A stretch of 64,000 nt of DNA from Ruminococcus sp. (GTDB lineage Bacteria; Bacillota; Clostridia; Oscillospirales; Ruminococcaceae). The notes below the pieces were generated by a model, which was not told the DNA's origin, did no database searches, and saw only the letters and a program-made list of their open reading frames with translations. Numbering within the stretch: position 1 is the stretch's first letter; every line of letters starts with the position of its first letter. The stretch covers positions 393,431-457,430 of the forward strand of contig JAJBTZ010000090.1 of NCBI GenBank assembly GCA_020860605.1, written 5' to 3'. Of the stretch, positions 56,027 to 64,000 are shown one piece after another. Both the position numbers and the translations under genes were made by a program.

Positions 56027-56977
56027 TTACCCTTCTTTTGATTTGTTTATATTATCTGCAATTTCTATAATTCTTTTGAATCTGTGATTGACTCCCGAGC
56101 GGGAAAGAGGCGGATTGAATTTTGACGAGAGCTCGCTCAGGGCGTCCTCGGGAAACTGAAGCCTGAGATTTGCTGCCTCCAAAAGCTCAGCTGAGAGCTG
56201 GGAAAGACCTTTTTCGGAGTTCTGAATCGTTTTGATCGCTTCAAGCTGCCTGTAAGCAGAGACATTCTGGCGGTCGGAATTGGCTATATCGCAGTTGGTT
56301 GCCCTGTTGATGTGGTTTCGGATGTCTTTGTACACCTTGGTGTTCATCACTTCAAGGCTTGAGCCGGTGGCTCCGATGAGGGTGAGCATGTCCTCAATAT
56401 TTTCGCTGTCCTTGAAGTATAGTATCTTCTGCTCTCCACGGGTGTGGCGCTTCGGGACAAGTCCTATATGGCTTTCAAGAAGCTTGCTTATGCCATCATA
56501 GAGACTGTCGTCAGAGCTTTCTGGAACCGTAATTTCGAGGTGATACTCTCGCTGCGGGTCGGTTACTCTGCCACAGGTGAGGAAAACGCCCGTCATGAAC
56601 GCTCCGAAATTCGTGTCGGCAAGCTTGTCCGCACGGGTTAAAATCTCGGCAGTGTCAAGGCTCGATATGCCGAGGCGGGTGAGAATCGCATTGATATCAT
56701 TTTTCTCGGAAACTGAGATTTTATATTCAGGAAGTTTGCCTCTGTGGCGGATAATTTCTTCGCCTGTCTGGCTTCCAGGAGAGATTACGTGCTTAACCAG
56801 CCTGAGAAACAGGTCCCTACAGACCTCGTTGTCGGTTCTATAGACGATTCCAGAGGAATTATCGCTCATGAGGAGCATACCGAGAAGACAGGCATCAGAC
56901 TTCTTTCTGCCAGTTACCGACTCGGCTGCCTCGGATTTTACTTTATATACAAATGATTCTGTCGATTTTACTTTCAT
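56027..56977 (-). CDS. whiA: WhiA-family DNA-binding protein
   Basis: A 316-residue protein with an N-terminal degenerate LAGLIDADG homing-endonuclease fold (~1-210) and a C-terminal helix-turn-helix (~225-310; L-S-E-L-S-S-K-F-N-P-P-L-S-R-S-G-V-N-H-R). WhiA influences cell division and chromosome segregation in Bacillus and sporulation in Streptomyces. Its position next to rapZ is the conserved order in Gram-positive bacteria; the two genes overlap by four bases. Confidence 0.95.
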   Translation of the reverse strand: MKVKSTESFVYKVKSEAAESVTGRKKSDACLLGMLLMSDNSSGIVYRTDNEVCRDLFLRLVKHVISPGSQTGEEIIRHRGKLPEYKISVSEKNDINAILTRLGISSLDTAEILTRADKLADTNFGAFMTGVFLTCGRVTDPQREYHLEITVPESSDDSLYDGISKLLESHIGLVPKRHTRGEQKILYFKDSENIEDMLTLIGATGSSLEVMNTKVYKDIRNHINRATNCDIANSDRQNVSAYRQLEAIKTIQNSEKGLSQLSAELLEAANLRLQFPEDALSELSSKFNPPLSRSGVNHRFKRIIEIADNINKSKEG

Positions 56978-57834
56978 GATTTTGATTCTAATACGCGGTG
57001 CTCTGTTCTGACGCTCAGCTTGTCCACAGATAAGGCATCCGACATTCTTCTTGCGAAGCTGACTGAGCGGTGTCTGCCACCAGTGCAGCCGAAGGCGATG
57101 ACGAGGCGAGGCTTCCCCTCTTTTTCATACATTGGGATCATAAAGCTTAACAGGTCGTATATTTTTTTGAAGACCTCGTTTGATTCCTGGAAGCACATGA
57201 CGTAGTTATAGACTTCGTCGTCGAGGCCAGTTTTGTTTTTGAGCTCTGGGACGTAATAGGGGTTCGGGAGGCATCTTACATCGAACACGAGGTCAGCATC
57301 CTTTGGAATTCCGTACTTGAAGCCGAAGGAGATGACGCTTATCGCCATTCTGGCGCCCTTGTCGGTGAAGAATTCCGCCATTTCAGCACGGAAATCAGCC
57401 ATTCCGAAGTCGGTCGTGTCGATATAGAAATCGGACATTTCTTTTGCTCTCTTGGTCTCCTCACGCTCAAGAGCAATGGCCTTGTAGAGGTTTCCGAACG
57501 CCTCGGCATCGAGAGGATGCTTGCGGCGGGTTTCCTTGTATCTCTTGACCAGCGTGTCGTCGTCGGCATCGAGATAGAGAACCGACAGCTCGACATCGGG
57601 TGTTCTCAAGGCATTGACACAATCCTCGAATTTCGAGAAAAGCTCGCCTGAGCGGATATCAACAGATACTGCAACCTTCGTCACCAGCTTATCGGTGCCG
57701 GTGATGAATCTGGCGAGGCTTAAAAGCATTTCGGGAGGCATGTTGTCGATGCAATAGTAGCCTATGTCTTCAAGGTAGTTGATTGCGCTCGACTTCCCTG
57801 CCCCCGACATCCCAGTTACAATGACGATTTTCAT
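56974..57834 (-). CDS. rapZ: RapZ/YvcJ nucleotide-binding protein
   Basis: A 286-residue P-loop protein. Walker A is G-M-S-G-A-G-K-S-S (~8-16). The signature F-G-C-T-G-G-R-H-R-S-V (~248-258) and the C-terminal small-RNA or metabolite-binding region are present. In Bacillus YvcJ hydrolyses nucleotides and affects competence; in E. coli RapZ controls glmS through small RNAs. The adjacent murB and whiA genes are the usual partners. Confidence 0.95.
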   Translation of the reverse strand: MKIVIVTGMSGAGKSSAINYLEDIGYYCIDNMPPEMLLSLARFITGTDKLVTKVAVSVDIRSGELFSKFEDCVNALRTPDVELSVLYLDADDDTLVKRYKETRRKHPLDAEAFGNLYKAIALEREETKRAKEMSDFYIDTTDFGMADFRAEMAEFFTDKGARMAISVISFGFKYGIPKDADLVFDVRCLPNPYYVPELKNKTGLDDEVYNYVMCFQESNEVFKKIYDLLSFMIPMYEKEGKPRLVIAFGCTGGRHRSVSFARRMSDALSVDKLSVRTEHRVLESKS

Positions 57835-57856
57835 ATTCTTCCTCCACTATCTGGCC

Positions 57857-58756
57857 TTATTCTTCTATGAGCTTTACTTCACATTCGAGGCTATAGCCGG
57901 TCTTCTCGAAAACTGTTTTTCTGATATGTGAAATCAGGCTCATTACGTCTTCGGCAGTCGCGTTGCCCGTGTTTATTACGAAGTTTGCGTGTTTGTCGGA
58001 GACCTTTGCTCCGCCTATCTCGAAGCCCTTGAGGCCGCTTTCTTCAATTACGAGTCCAGCAAATGTTCCTTCTGGTCTCTTGAAAGTCGAACCTGCACTC
58101 GGAAATTCGAGAGGCTGGCGAGATTTACGCCTTGTGATCAGTTCGTCCATTTTAGCTTTAATTGAGGACTTGTCGCCAGCTGTGAGTCTGAACTTTGCTG
58201 AGACGATTATCTCGTCAGATTTCGTGAAGCGTGAGCTGCGGTAGCCGAAGTCGAGGCTATCGCTCTGGTATGTCCTGATTTCTCCTGAAGGTGTGATGCA
58301 AGTTACTTCTGTGACGACATCCTTCATCTCTCCGCCATAGGCTCCAGCGTTCATGAAGACTGCTCCTCCGACTGTTCCAGGAATTCCGTAGGCGAATTCA
58401 ATGCCTGTAAGAGAAGAATCGAGTGCTGACTTGCAGACCCTTGCGAGAGATGCTCCAGCAGAGGCTGTGATGTATTCGCCATCGGTGGTTATTTCAGACA
58501 TATCGGAGCCAAGAACGAATATCGCTCCCCTGTAGCCTTTGTCAGAGAATAGGACATTCGAGCCGTTTCCGAGAATCATATATCTGTCGGCTACCGAAAT
58601 TAGCTCTTTCAGAGCTTCAACGCTGTTTGGGAAGATCATTATGTCGCAGGGACCACCTATTTTAAAAGACGTGTGCTCTTTTAGTGGCTCGTTAATCAAG
58701 AATTTACAGCCATGTTTCGAAGATACTTCTTTCAGGACTTCTATACTGTTTGGCAT
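57857..58756 (-). CDS. murB: UDP-N-acetylenolpyruvoylglucosamine reductase
   Basis: A 299-residue FAD enzyme for the second committed step of peptidoglycan precursor synthesis. FAD contacts are F-K-I-G-G-P (~32), G-N-G-S-N-V-L (~83) and G-I-P-G-T-V-G-G-A (~123). The catalytic Ser lies in S-A-G-S-T-F-K (~220). It is of the shorter type II form. It sits between rapZ and a PHP phosphatase gene. Confidence 0.96.
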   Translation of the reverse strand: MPNSIEVLKEVSSKHGCKFLINEPLKEHTSFKIGGPCDIMIFPNSVEALKELISVADRYMILGNGSNVLFSDKGYRGAIFVLGSDMSEITTDGEYITASAGASLARVCKSALDSSLTGIEFAYGIPGTVGGAVFMNAGAYGGEMKDVVTEVTCITPSGEIRTYQSDSLDFGYRSSRFTKSDEIIVSAKFRLTAGDKSSIKAKMDELITRRKSRQPLEFPSAGSTFKRPEGTFAGLVIEESGLKGFEIGGAKVSDKHANFVINTGNATAEDVMSLISHIRKTVFEKTGYSLECEVKLIEE

Positions 58757-58781
58757 TACTTTGTCACCATTTCAATAGTTA

Positions 58782-59510
58782 TTATAGCTCAAGCTGTGGG
58801 TGCTTTCTTAAGATCCACTCTTTCACCTTTTCCCAGTCGCTGTTTAAGATGAGCTTTTCGGGAAAATCGACTTCCTTAAGAACCTTCTCAACTGTCGAAG
58901 TCTTTCCGACGGCATCCCAGAAGTGAGCGTCGGTGTCGACAACTATCGGGATTTCGTACTTCTTGCAAAGCTGGAGTATCGGAACCGAGTTCTTAAGAGA
59001 GCCCTTCTTACGCATGAGTGAACTCTCGTTGATCTCAACGAGCTTTTCATACTCCTTGAAGACTTTCAGGACCCTTTCGTGCTCGAACGGGAAGAAGTCG
59101 GTTGTAGGGTGGCCGATAACGTCGATGTACGGATTCTGACAGAGCTTGATGTAGCCGTCGGAAACGACTTTAGGATCATCCGAAAGCTCATCAAAAGTGT
59201 ACTTATGATATGATGCGACTACCCACTCCATCTTTTGAAGAAGGTCTTCATGCATATCAACATCGCCGTTATAGTTATATATGTTTACCTCTGCACCTTT
59301 AAGAACGGTGACGCCAAAAACAGTCCTTGGGAGAACTCTCATGTTGGTAAAGTGCCATTCGTGAGTGGTGTCGGGCATTACGCCATAGTGATCGGTCATG
59401 GCGATGGCTTTCAAGCCCAAATCAGCTGCTGCACGACAGTTTTCGGTGAGGGTTGAATAGGCATGGTCGGAAGCTATAGTATGTGTGTGAAGGTCAGCTT
59501 GGATAAGCAT
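58782..59510 (-). CDS. PHP-domain phosphatase (YcdX-like)
   Basis: A 242-residue protein starting at ATG 59510, which overlaps the hprK stop by one base and has GGGAGGA eight bases upstream. The metal motifs are D-L-H-T-H-T (~6-11), H near M-H-E-D, H in G-H-P-T-T-D and D-T-D-A-H-F. Relatives act as phosphatases on small substrates. It is regularly found between hprK and murB in clostridia. Confidence 0.88.
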   Translation of the reverse strand: MLIQADLHTHTIASDHAYSTLTENCRAAADLGLKAIAMTDHYGVMPDTTHEWHFTNMRVLPRTVFGVTVLKGAEVNIYNYNGDVDMHEDLLQKMEWVVASYHKYTFDELSDDPKVVSDGYIKLCQNPYIDVIGHPTTDFFPFEHERVLKVFKEYEKLVEINESSLMRKKGSLKNSVPILQLCKKYEIPIVVDTDAHFWDAVGKTSTVEKVLKEVDFPEKLILNSDWEKVKEWILRKHPQLEL

Positions 59511-60469
59511 CAGAAATCCTCCCACTTGGAGACGGTTTCGGTGCCTTCCATCTCAAGGCCTAAGTTATTGAGGAGCTCCTGAGCGGCGTTATAGCCCATC
59601 TTCTTCTGACGGTTGTTCATTGCGGCAACCTCCAAGATTACAGCCAGGTTACGTCCGGGCTTAACGGGGATTGTGATACAAGGGATGTTTACTCCCAAGA
59701 TATCCATGCTCTCGGAGTCAACGCCCATGCGGTCATAAACCTTGTCAGGATCCCAGGTTTCGAGCTTGACGACGAGGTCAATTTTCTCAGTCATCTTGAC
59801 GGCTCCCATACCGAAAAGTCTTCTTGCATTGACTATTCCGATGCCTCTGAGCTCGATGAAGTGGCGGATATTGTCGGGAGATGAACCTACGAGAGAGATT
59901 GCGGATACTTTCTTGATTTCGACTGCATCATCTGCGACGAGTCTATGTCCTCTCTTGACAAGCTCGATTGCGGTTTCGGATTTACCGACGCCACTTTCAC
60001 CGACGATGAGAACGCCTTCGCCATAAATCTCAATGAGAACTCCATGGCGGGTGATTCTCTGGCCGAGCTGAGTGTTCAGGTAGGCAATACCCCTGGAGAT
60101 AACTTCTGAAGTATCGAGCTCAGAAGAGAGAACAGGAACGCCATATTCGGTGGCTGCCTCCATCATCTCAGGGAAGGGCTCGTGCCCACGGGAGATAATA
60201 AGTGCCGGGAACTTGTATGAGAATAGGGTCATCAGGACCTTTTTCCTCTCGTCAGCAGCAAGCCCCTGAAGATAGGCGAATTCGGTATTACCGCAAATCT
60301 GGATCTTCTCGTTATTGAAATAGGCATAGAAGCCGGTGAGCTGAAGGCCCGGACGGTTGATGTCGTTGTTGGAGATGAGGATTTTGGATAAATCCTTCGG
60401 TGTGTAGACCGTTTTGAGGTTTACTTCCTTTGCAAATTGTGCAAGTGAAACTGTATACTTTTCTGCCAT
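59510..60469 (-). CDS. hprK: HPr kinase/phosphorylase
   Basis: A 319-residue regulator of carbon catabolite repression. It phosphorylates and dephosphorylates HPr on Ser46. Walker A is G-E-S-G-V-G-K-S-E (~156) and the family signature is E-L-R-G-I-G-I-V-N-A-R (~205). Both domains are complete. Presence suggests that use of the GH26/GH44/GH2 products may be subject to CcpA-type control, though no cre site was found. Confidence 0.96.
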   Translation of the reverse strand: MAEKYTVSLAQFAKEVNLKTVYTPKDLSKILISNNDINRPGLQLTGFYAYFNNEKIQICGNTEFAYLQGLAADERKKVLMTLFSYKFPALIISRGHEPFPEMMEAATEYGVPVLSSELDTSEVISRGIAYLNTQLGQRITRHGVLIEIYGEGVLIVGESGVGKSETAIELVKRGHRLVADDAVEIKKVSAISLVGSSPDNIRHFIELRGIGIVNARRLFGMGAVKMTEKIDLVVKLETWDPDKVYDRMGVDSESMDILGVNIPCITIPVKPGRNLAVILEVAAMNNRQKKMGYNAAQELLNNLGLEMEGTETVSKWEDF

Positions 60470-60499
60470 TGAATAACTCCTTTCTTTGGACGTTTATGG

Positions 60500-61771
60500 T
60501 TAATCTAATTTTATCTCACCGTCTTCAAGCATGTTCTGAACGGCGATGAGTATTCCTGCTTTTCCTGTGGGATATGTTAAAGCTCCCTGAAGCCATGCAG
60601 CATAGGGCTCTCTTATCGGGGCATCGGCTGAAAATTCAATAGATGCTCCCATCGTGAAGGCACCGGCTGCCATTATTACAGGGCTTTCGTAGCCGGGAGT
60701 GTCGATAGCCTCTGGGATGAGGTAACTGTCGATAGGTGCTCCCTTCTGGACGCCTTTTATGAATGAAGTTAGGGTTTTCTCGTTCTTAAGTAGTATTGAG
60801 GCGATTATGTCGGCTCTCGGTTCACCAGGCTTAGGAAGAGATTCGAAGCCTAAAAGCCCCAGGAGAGCACAAGCGAATTCGGAGGTCTTGACGGCTGCAG
60901 CTGTAGCCTGAGGAGCTAAGAAGAAGCCCTGATACATTTCTCTGTTCTGATGGAGGCTTGCTCCGACCTCCTTGCCCATTCCGACAACTGTCAGGCGATA
61001 GGCACATTTCTCGACGAGGTCCTTTCTTCCGGCTATGTATCCGCCAGTCGAGGCAATTCCTCCTCCAGGATTCTTGATGAGAGAGCCCATTATGAGGTCT
61101 GCTCCGACTTCGGTCGGCTCCTTAGTGTCTACAAACTCGCCGTAGCAGTTGTCGACCATGATGATGGCGTTCGGATTGCCCTTCTTAACAGCTTTTATCA
61201 TCTCTTCGATATTGGCAATAGTGTAGGAAGGCCTCGTTGAATAGCCCCTTGAGCGCTGGATATAGGCAACTATTGCCGTCTTTACTTTTTCAGTTATAGC
61301 ATCCAAGTCAGGCATACCGTTCTCGAGGAGCTCGATTTCCTCGTACTGGATTCCGTAATCCATCAGTGAGCCGTTGCCCTTTTCGCCACGCTTGCCGATG
61401 ACCTCCTCGAGTGTGTCATAAGGGGCTCCACAGAGCATCAGAAGCTTGTCTCCGGGTCTTAAGACTCCGAAAAGAGCGGTTGAGAGGGCATGGGTGCCGT
61501 TTACTATTGTATGGCGGACGAGAGCGTCCTCACAGCCAAAGGCGGTGGCATAGACCTTGTCGAGGGTGTCTCTTCCGACATCGTCGTAGCCATAGCCGGT
61601 TGTGCCGTGGAGGCAGGTCTCGCTGACATTATTATTGATGAATGCCGAAAGAACCTTCATACCGTTGTATTCGGCGATTTCGTCGATACGCTTGAAGGTC
61701 TCGGAGCACTGGGCTTCGGCCTCATCGGCAAGCTTAAGTATCCTTTCGTCAATGTTAAACAAGTTCTTCAT
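60500..61771 (-). CDS. PLP enzyme, methionine gamma-lyase/aluminium-resistance family
   Basis: A 423-residue fold-type I PLP protein. The expected Schiff-base Lys is in S-L-I-K-N-P-G-G-G (~235), and the phosphate-binding Gly/Ser and D-N-C-Y-G-E (~210) blocks are present. Proteins of this family are annotated aluminium resistance protein or YnbB, usually placed next to hprK or glnR; the true reaction is uncertain but a C-S lyase is often proposed. It overlaps the GNAT gene by 17 bases. Confidence 0.85.
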   Translation of the reverse strand: MKNLFNIDERILKLADEAEAQCSETFKRIDEIAEYNGMKVLSAFINNNVSETCLHGTTGYGYDDVGRDTLDKVYATAFGCEDALVRHTIVNGTHALSTALFGVLRPGDKLLMLCGAPYDTLEEVIGKRGEKGNGSLMDYGIQYEEIELLENGMPDLDAITEKVKTAIVAYIQRSRGYSTRPSYTIANIEEMIKAVKKGNPNAIIMVDNCYGEFVDTKEPTEVGADLIMGSLIKNPGGGIASTGGYIAGRKDLVEKCAYRLTVVGMGKEVGASLHQNREMYQGFFLAPQATAAAVKTSEFACALLGLLGFESLPKPGEPRADIIASILLKNEKTLTSFIKGVQKGAPIDSYLIPEAIDTPGYESPVIMAAGAFTMGASIEFSADAPIREPYAAWLQGALTYPTGKAGILIAVQNMLEDGEIKLD

Positions 61772-62528
61772 AATCTTTTCTTTCCTTCAGTTTCAGTATA
61801 TAATCCTCGCCAAGCTCGGTACAGCCGAGGCGTAGGTAAAAGTCCCGCATTGTTTCATCTGCTGCAAGGTAGCAGTCGATTCCCTCTTTCTTAAGCTCCT
61901 GTGAAACAAGTTTTATAAGTGTTGAGGCGTAGCCCTTTCCCCTGTCTTCTTCGGGAGTGGCTATGTCGGCCAAGTAGGCTCTGCCATAGCTCTGACACTT
62001 GACTGTGAGCACTGCCGACTGATAGCCATAGATTCTGACTATTCCACGATTGACGCGTCTCATCGTATCTGTGAGCCAGAGGCCATAGCTGGCACCCTGA
62101 CCCGCGAATACAGTTTCAAAAATCTTTTCGTAGGAAAGCTCAGTCATAAGGCCGTTTTCGTCCAGAACCTCTTCTGTTGCGGGAACCGAGAAGAAATATC
62201 TCTTTTCCTTGCGATATTCGCTTATTCCACGCCTTGGGATCAGGACTTCAGGCATCTCGACATAAAGAAGATTCTTGAACCTGATGAATTCGGCAGTTTC
62301 CCTTATGCACCCAGAGGAGCTGTGGGCATCGTCGAGTAAGTCCACCGTTAGGGAGCTGTTCATCGAGGCGAAGATTCCAACACGCTTGTTGCCCTTTAAG
62401 AGCTCATAGAACTCGCAGAAGTCATATTCGGTTCCATAAGCAAGAATATGGGAGAGGATTATTCTCGAATAGTGGGAATCTCTCAGGAGCAGCTTTGCGT
62501 TGTCAAAGCTGTCAATTCGTCTTATCAT
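61755..62528 (-). CDS. GNAT-family N-acetyltransferase
   Basis: A 257-residue protein. The acetyl-CoA binding motif (E-E-D-R-G-K-G-Y-A-S-T-L) lies at ~195-206 in a C-terminal GNAT fold, with a second alpha/beta region before it. Acceptor unknown. Its ATG overlaps the murD stop (TAATG), so it is translationally coupled to murD. Confidence 0.82.
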   Translation of the reverse strand: MIRRIDSFDNAKLLLRDSHYSRIILSHILAYGTEYDFCEFYELLKGNKRVGIFASMNSSLTVDLLDDAHSSSGCIRETAEFIRFKNLLYVEMPEVLIPRRGISEYRKEKRYFFSVPATEEVLDENGLMTELSYEKIFETVFAGQGASYGLWLTDTMRRVNRGIVRIYGYQSAVLTVKCQSYGRAYLADIATPEEDRGKGYASTLIKLVSQELKKEGIDCYLAADETMRDFYLRLGCTELGEDYILKLKERKDYEELV

Positions 62529-63922
62529 TACTTGAGCCCGCTTACTATCGACTTGAAGTGTCGGCCTCTGACTTCGAAGTTCGGGTACATATCAAACGAG
62601 GCACACGCTGGAGACAGGGTTACAATGTCGCCTGCTGTTGCGTTCTCTCTTGCAAGAGCGACAGCCTCCTCCATTCCTGAAGCGTGAAGAATCTTCAGCT
62701 CATCAGGGTTATAGAATGGCGTGTCGGTGACGGCTTTTTCAATCTTTGGCGCTGTCTGACCCATGAGAATCAAGGTCTTGACATACTTGTTTACCGGCTC
62801 AGCCAAAGGCTCAAATGGGATCTTCTTGTCGTAGCCACCGGCGATGACGATAATCTTAGTTCCGAAGGCCTTGAGGCCAGCTATAACTCTTGTCGGACTC
62901 GAGGCTATCGAGTCGTTGTAGTACTTGACGCCATCAAGCTCTCTTACGAATTCGATTCTGTGCTCAACTCCGCCGAAGTGACGGGCAACACGGCAGATGG
63001 AGTCGACAGAAACATCTCCCCAGACAGCACTTATGGCTGCTAAGTAGTTTTCGATGTTGTGCTCACCTGGGAGCTTGATTCTTTCTGCCGGAATAATCTT
63101 GACGGTTTTTCTGCCGTCGCAATAGCAGAGGACTCTGTCGGAATTGAGGTAGGCTCCGACTTTAACAGGAGACAATCTTGAGAAGCCGACTAAGTTTCCT
63201 CTTACTCGCTCACCAAGCTTGACCGTTTCGGAGTTATCCTGATTCAGGACAGCCTTTGAGAAGGCGCTCTGGTGATCGAGGATGTTGCACTTGGCGGAGA
63301 TGTACTCCTCCATCGTGCCGTGAACGTCGAGGTGATTGGGGGAAATATTCGTGATTACCGCGACATCGGGAGACTCTCGCATCGATATGAGCTGGAAACT
63401 CGAAAGCTCGACCACGGCGAAGTCAGTTTCGGAAATGCTCTCGATTCTTGGAAGAAGAGCTTTTCCGATATTGCCACCGAGCCAGACCTTGTAGCCTTCG
63501 GCTTTCAGGAATTCGGAAATGATGGTTGTCGTGGTGGTCTTGCCATCGGAGCCAGTGACTGCATAAATCTTACATGGGCAGAGCTCGAAGAAGGATTCCA
63601 TCTCGCTTGTGATTATGACTCCCGCCTGTCTCGCCTCAACGAGCTTCGGATTATTATAATACATTCCAGGGGTTCTGTAGACTACATCAAAGTCGGTAAG
63701 GCTGTCAAGATAGTTCTCGCCTAAGATAAACTTTGCACCTTTGCCAGAAAGTTCATCATAGAGCTCCTGGTCGTACTGGTCCTTTGATTTCTTGTCTAAA
63801 ATCGTTACATCTATGCCTTTTGAGAGGAAAAGCCTTATGAGCTCGGTGTGGCTGACACCAGTGCCGATGAGGGCTACTCTCATATCTTTAAGAGAATCAA
63901 AAAATCTCTGTGTCTTGTTCAT
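62528..63922 (-). CDS. murD: UDP-N-acetylmuramoylalanine--D-glutamate ligase
   Basis: A 464-residue ATP-dependent ligase that adds D-Glu in peptidoglycan synthesis. ATG 63922 (M-N-K-T-Q-R) follows GAAAGGCG; a longer frame to 63979 has no supported start. The N-terminal UDP-binding region has G-T-G-V-S-H. The ATP loop is G-S-D-G-K-T-T (~117), the central block includes I-T-N-I-S-P-N-H-L-D-V-H, and the C-terminal domain has Y-N-D-S-I-A-S-S-P-T-R. It is the first gene of the long operon within the window. Confidence 0.96.
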   Translation of the reverse strand: MNKTQRFFDSLKDMRVALIGTGVSHTELIRLFLSKGIDVTILDKKSKDQYDQELYDELSGKGAKFILGENYLDSLTDFDVVYRTPGMYYNNPKLVEARQAGVIITSEMESFFELCPCKIYAVTGSDGKTTTTTIISEFLKAEGYKVWLGGNIGKALLPRIESISETDFAVVELSSFQLISMRESPDVAVITNISPNHLDVHGTMEEYISAKCNILDHQSAFSKAVLNQDNSETVKLGERVRGNLVGFSRLSPVKVGAYLNSDRVLCYCDGRKTVKIIPAERIKLPGEHNIENYLAAISAVWGDVSVDSICRVARHFGGVEHRIEFVRELDGVKYYNDSIASSPTRVIAGLKAFGTKIIVIAGGYDKKIPFEPLAEPVNKYVKTLILMGQTAPKIEKAVTDTPFYNPDELKILHASGMEEAVALARENATAGDIVTLSPACASFDMYPNFEVRGRHFKSIVSGLK

Positions 63923-64000
63923 ATATTCACGCCTTTCGATTTCATTACGGGAAGCTGAGCATAATCCGTCACAATACAATCTCAGCCTATAACATTATAT

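Overview
The window comes from a spore-lineage Gram-positive gut or rumen anaerobe, most likely a Clostridia member of the Oscillospirales (Ruminococcus-like). The reasons are a Spo0A-type DNA-binding domain, whiA/rapZ/hprK, HemZ-type radical SAM, LPXTG/sortase pilus genes, many lipoproteins with Thr-rich linkers, and plant-polysaccharide enzymes (GH44, GH2, GH26). I see no rRNA, tRNA, CRISPR array, insertion sequence or prophage. Almost everything from 12.6 kb rightwards is on the minus strand.

Layout. 1-6.3 kb (minus): a surface locus of coiled-coil protein, signal peptidase I, and a giant adhesin that runs off the left edge. 6.6-12.6 kb (plus): a GH44 lipoprotein, an ECF sigma/anti-sigma pair and a GH2 beta-galactosidase. 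12.6-13.3 kb: radC. 13.6-22.1 kb (minus): an ECF sigma factor, a DUF4367-like membrane protein, three ABC half-exporters and a lipoprotein. Two intergenic regions here carry the same promoter-embedded dyad inside a ~220 bp repeat. 22.2-23.2 kb: an HTH-TPR regulator. 23.2-35.4 kb (minus): one tightly overlapping operon of five lipoprotein loci (propeller-like and solute-binding-like modules, separate or fused) ending in an ABC-2 type ATPase and permease. One lipoprotein gene has two in-frame stops and its neighbour is frameshifted in the signal peptide. 35.5-40.9 kb (minus): a sortase/pilus locus whose signal peptidase and adhesin are remnants of a second copy of the left-edge locus. 41.1-41.6 kb (plus): a stand-alone Spo0A C-terminal domain protein.

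41.6-50.2 kb (minus): a housekeeping operon recJ-rel-MBL hydrolase-hemZ-TIM-barrel isomerase-RNA m5U methyltransferase. 50.3-63.9 kb (minus): a long core operon murD-GNAT-PLP enzyme-hprK-PHP-murB-rapZ-whiA-dnaE. It has a GH26 mannanase and an SGNH esterase at its distal end.

The most unusual parts are (a) the 12 kb lipoprotein/ABC-2 operon, in which propeller-like domains with an extracellular C-x4-C-x-H-x5-C motif and solute-binding domains have been duplicated, fused and broken but no import permeases are present; (b) the pair of related adhesin loci, one large and open, the other a stripped remnant inside a sortase locus with its own strong promoter and structured leader; and (c) the duplicated promoter dyad in the ABC half-exporter cluster. 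All domain names come from motif recognition by eye; no database search was run.
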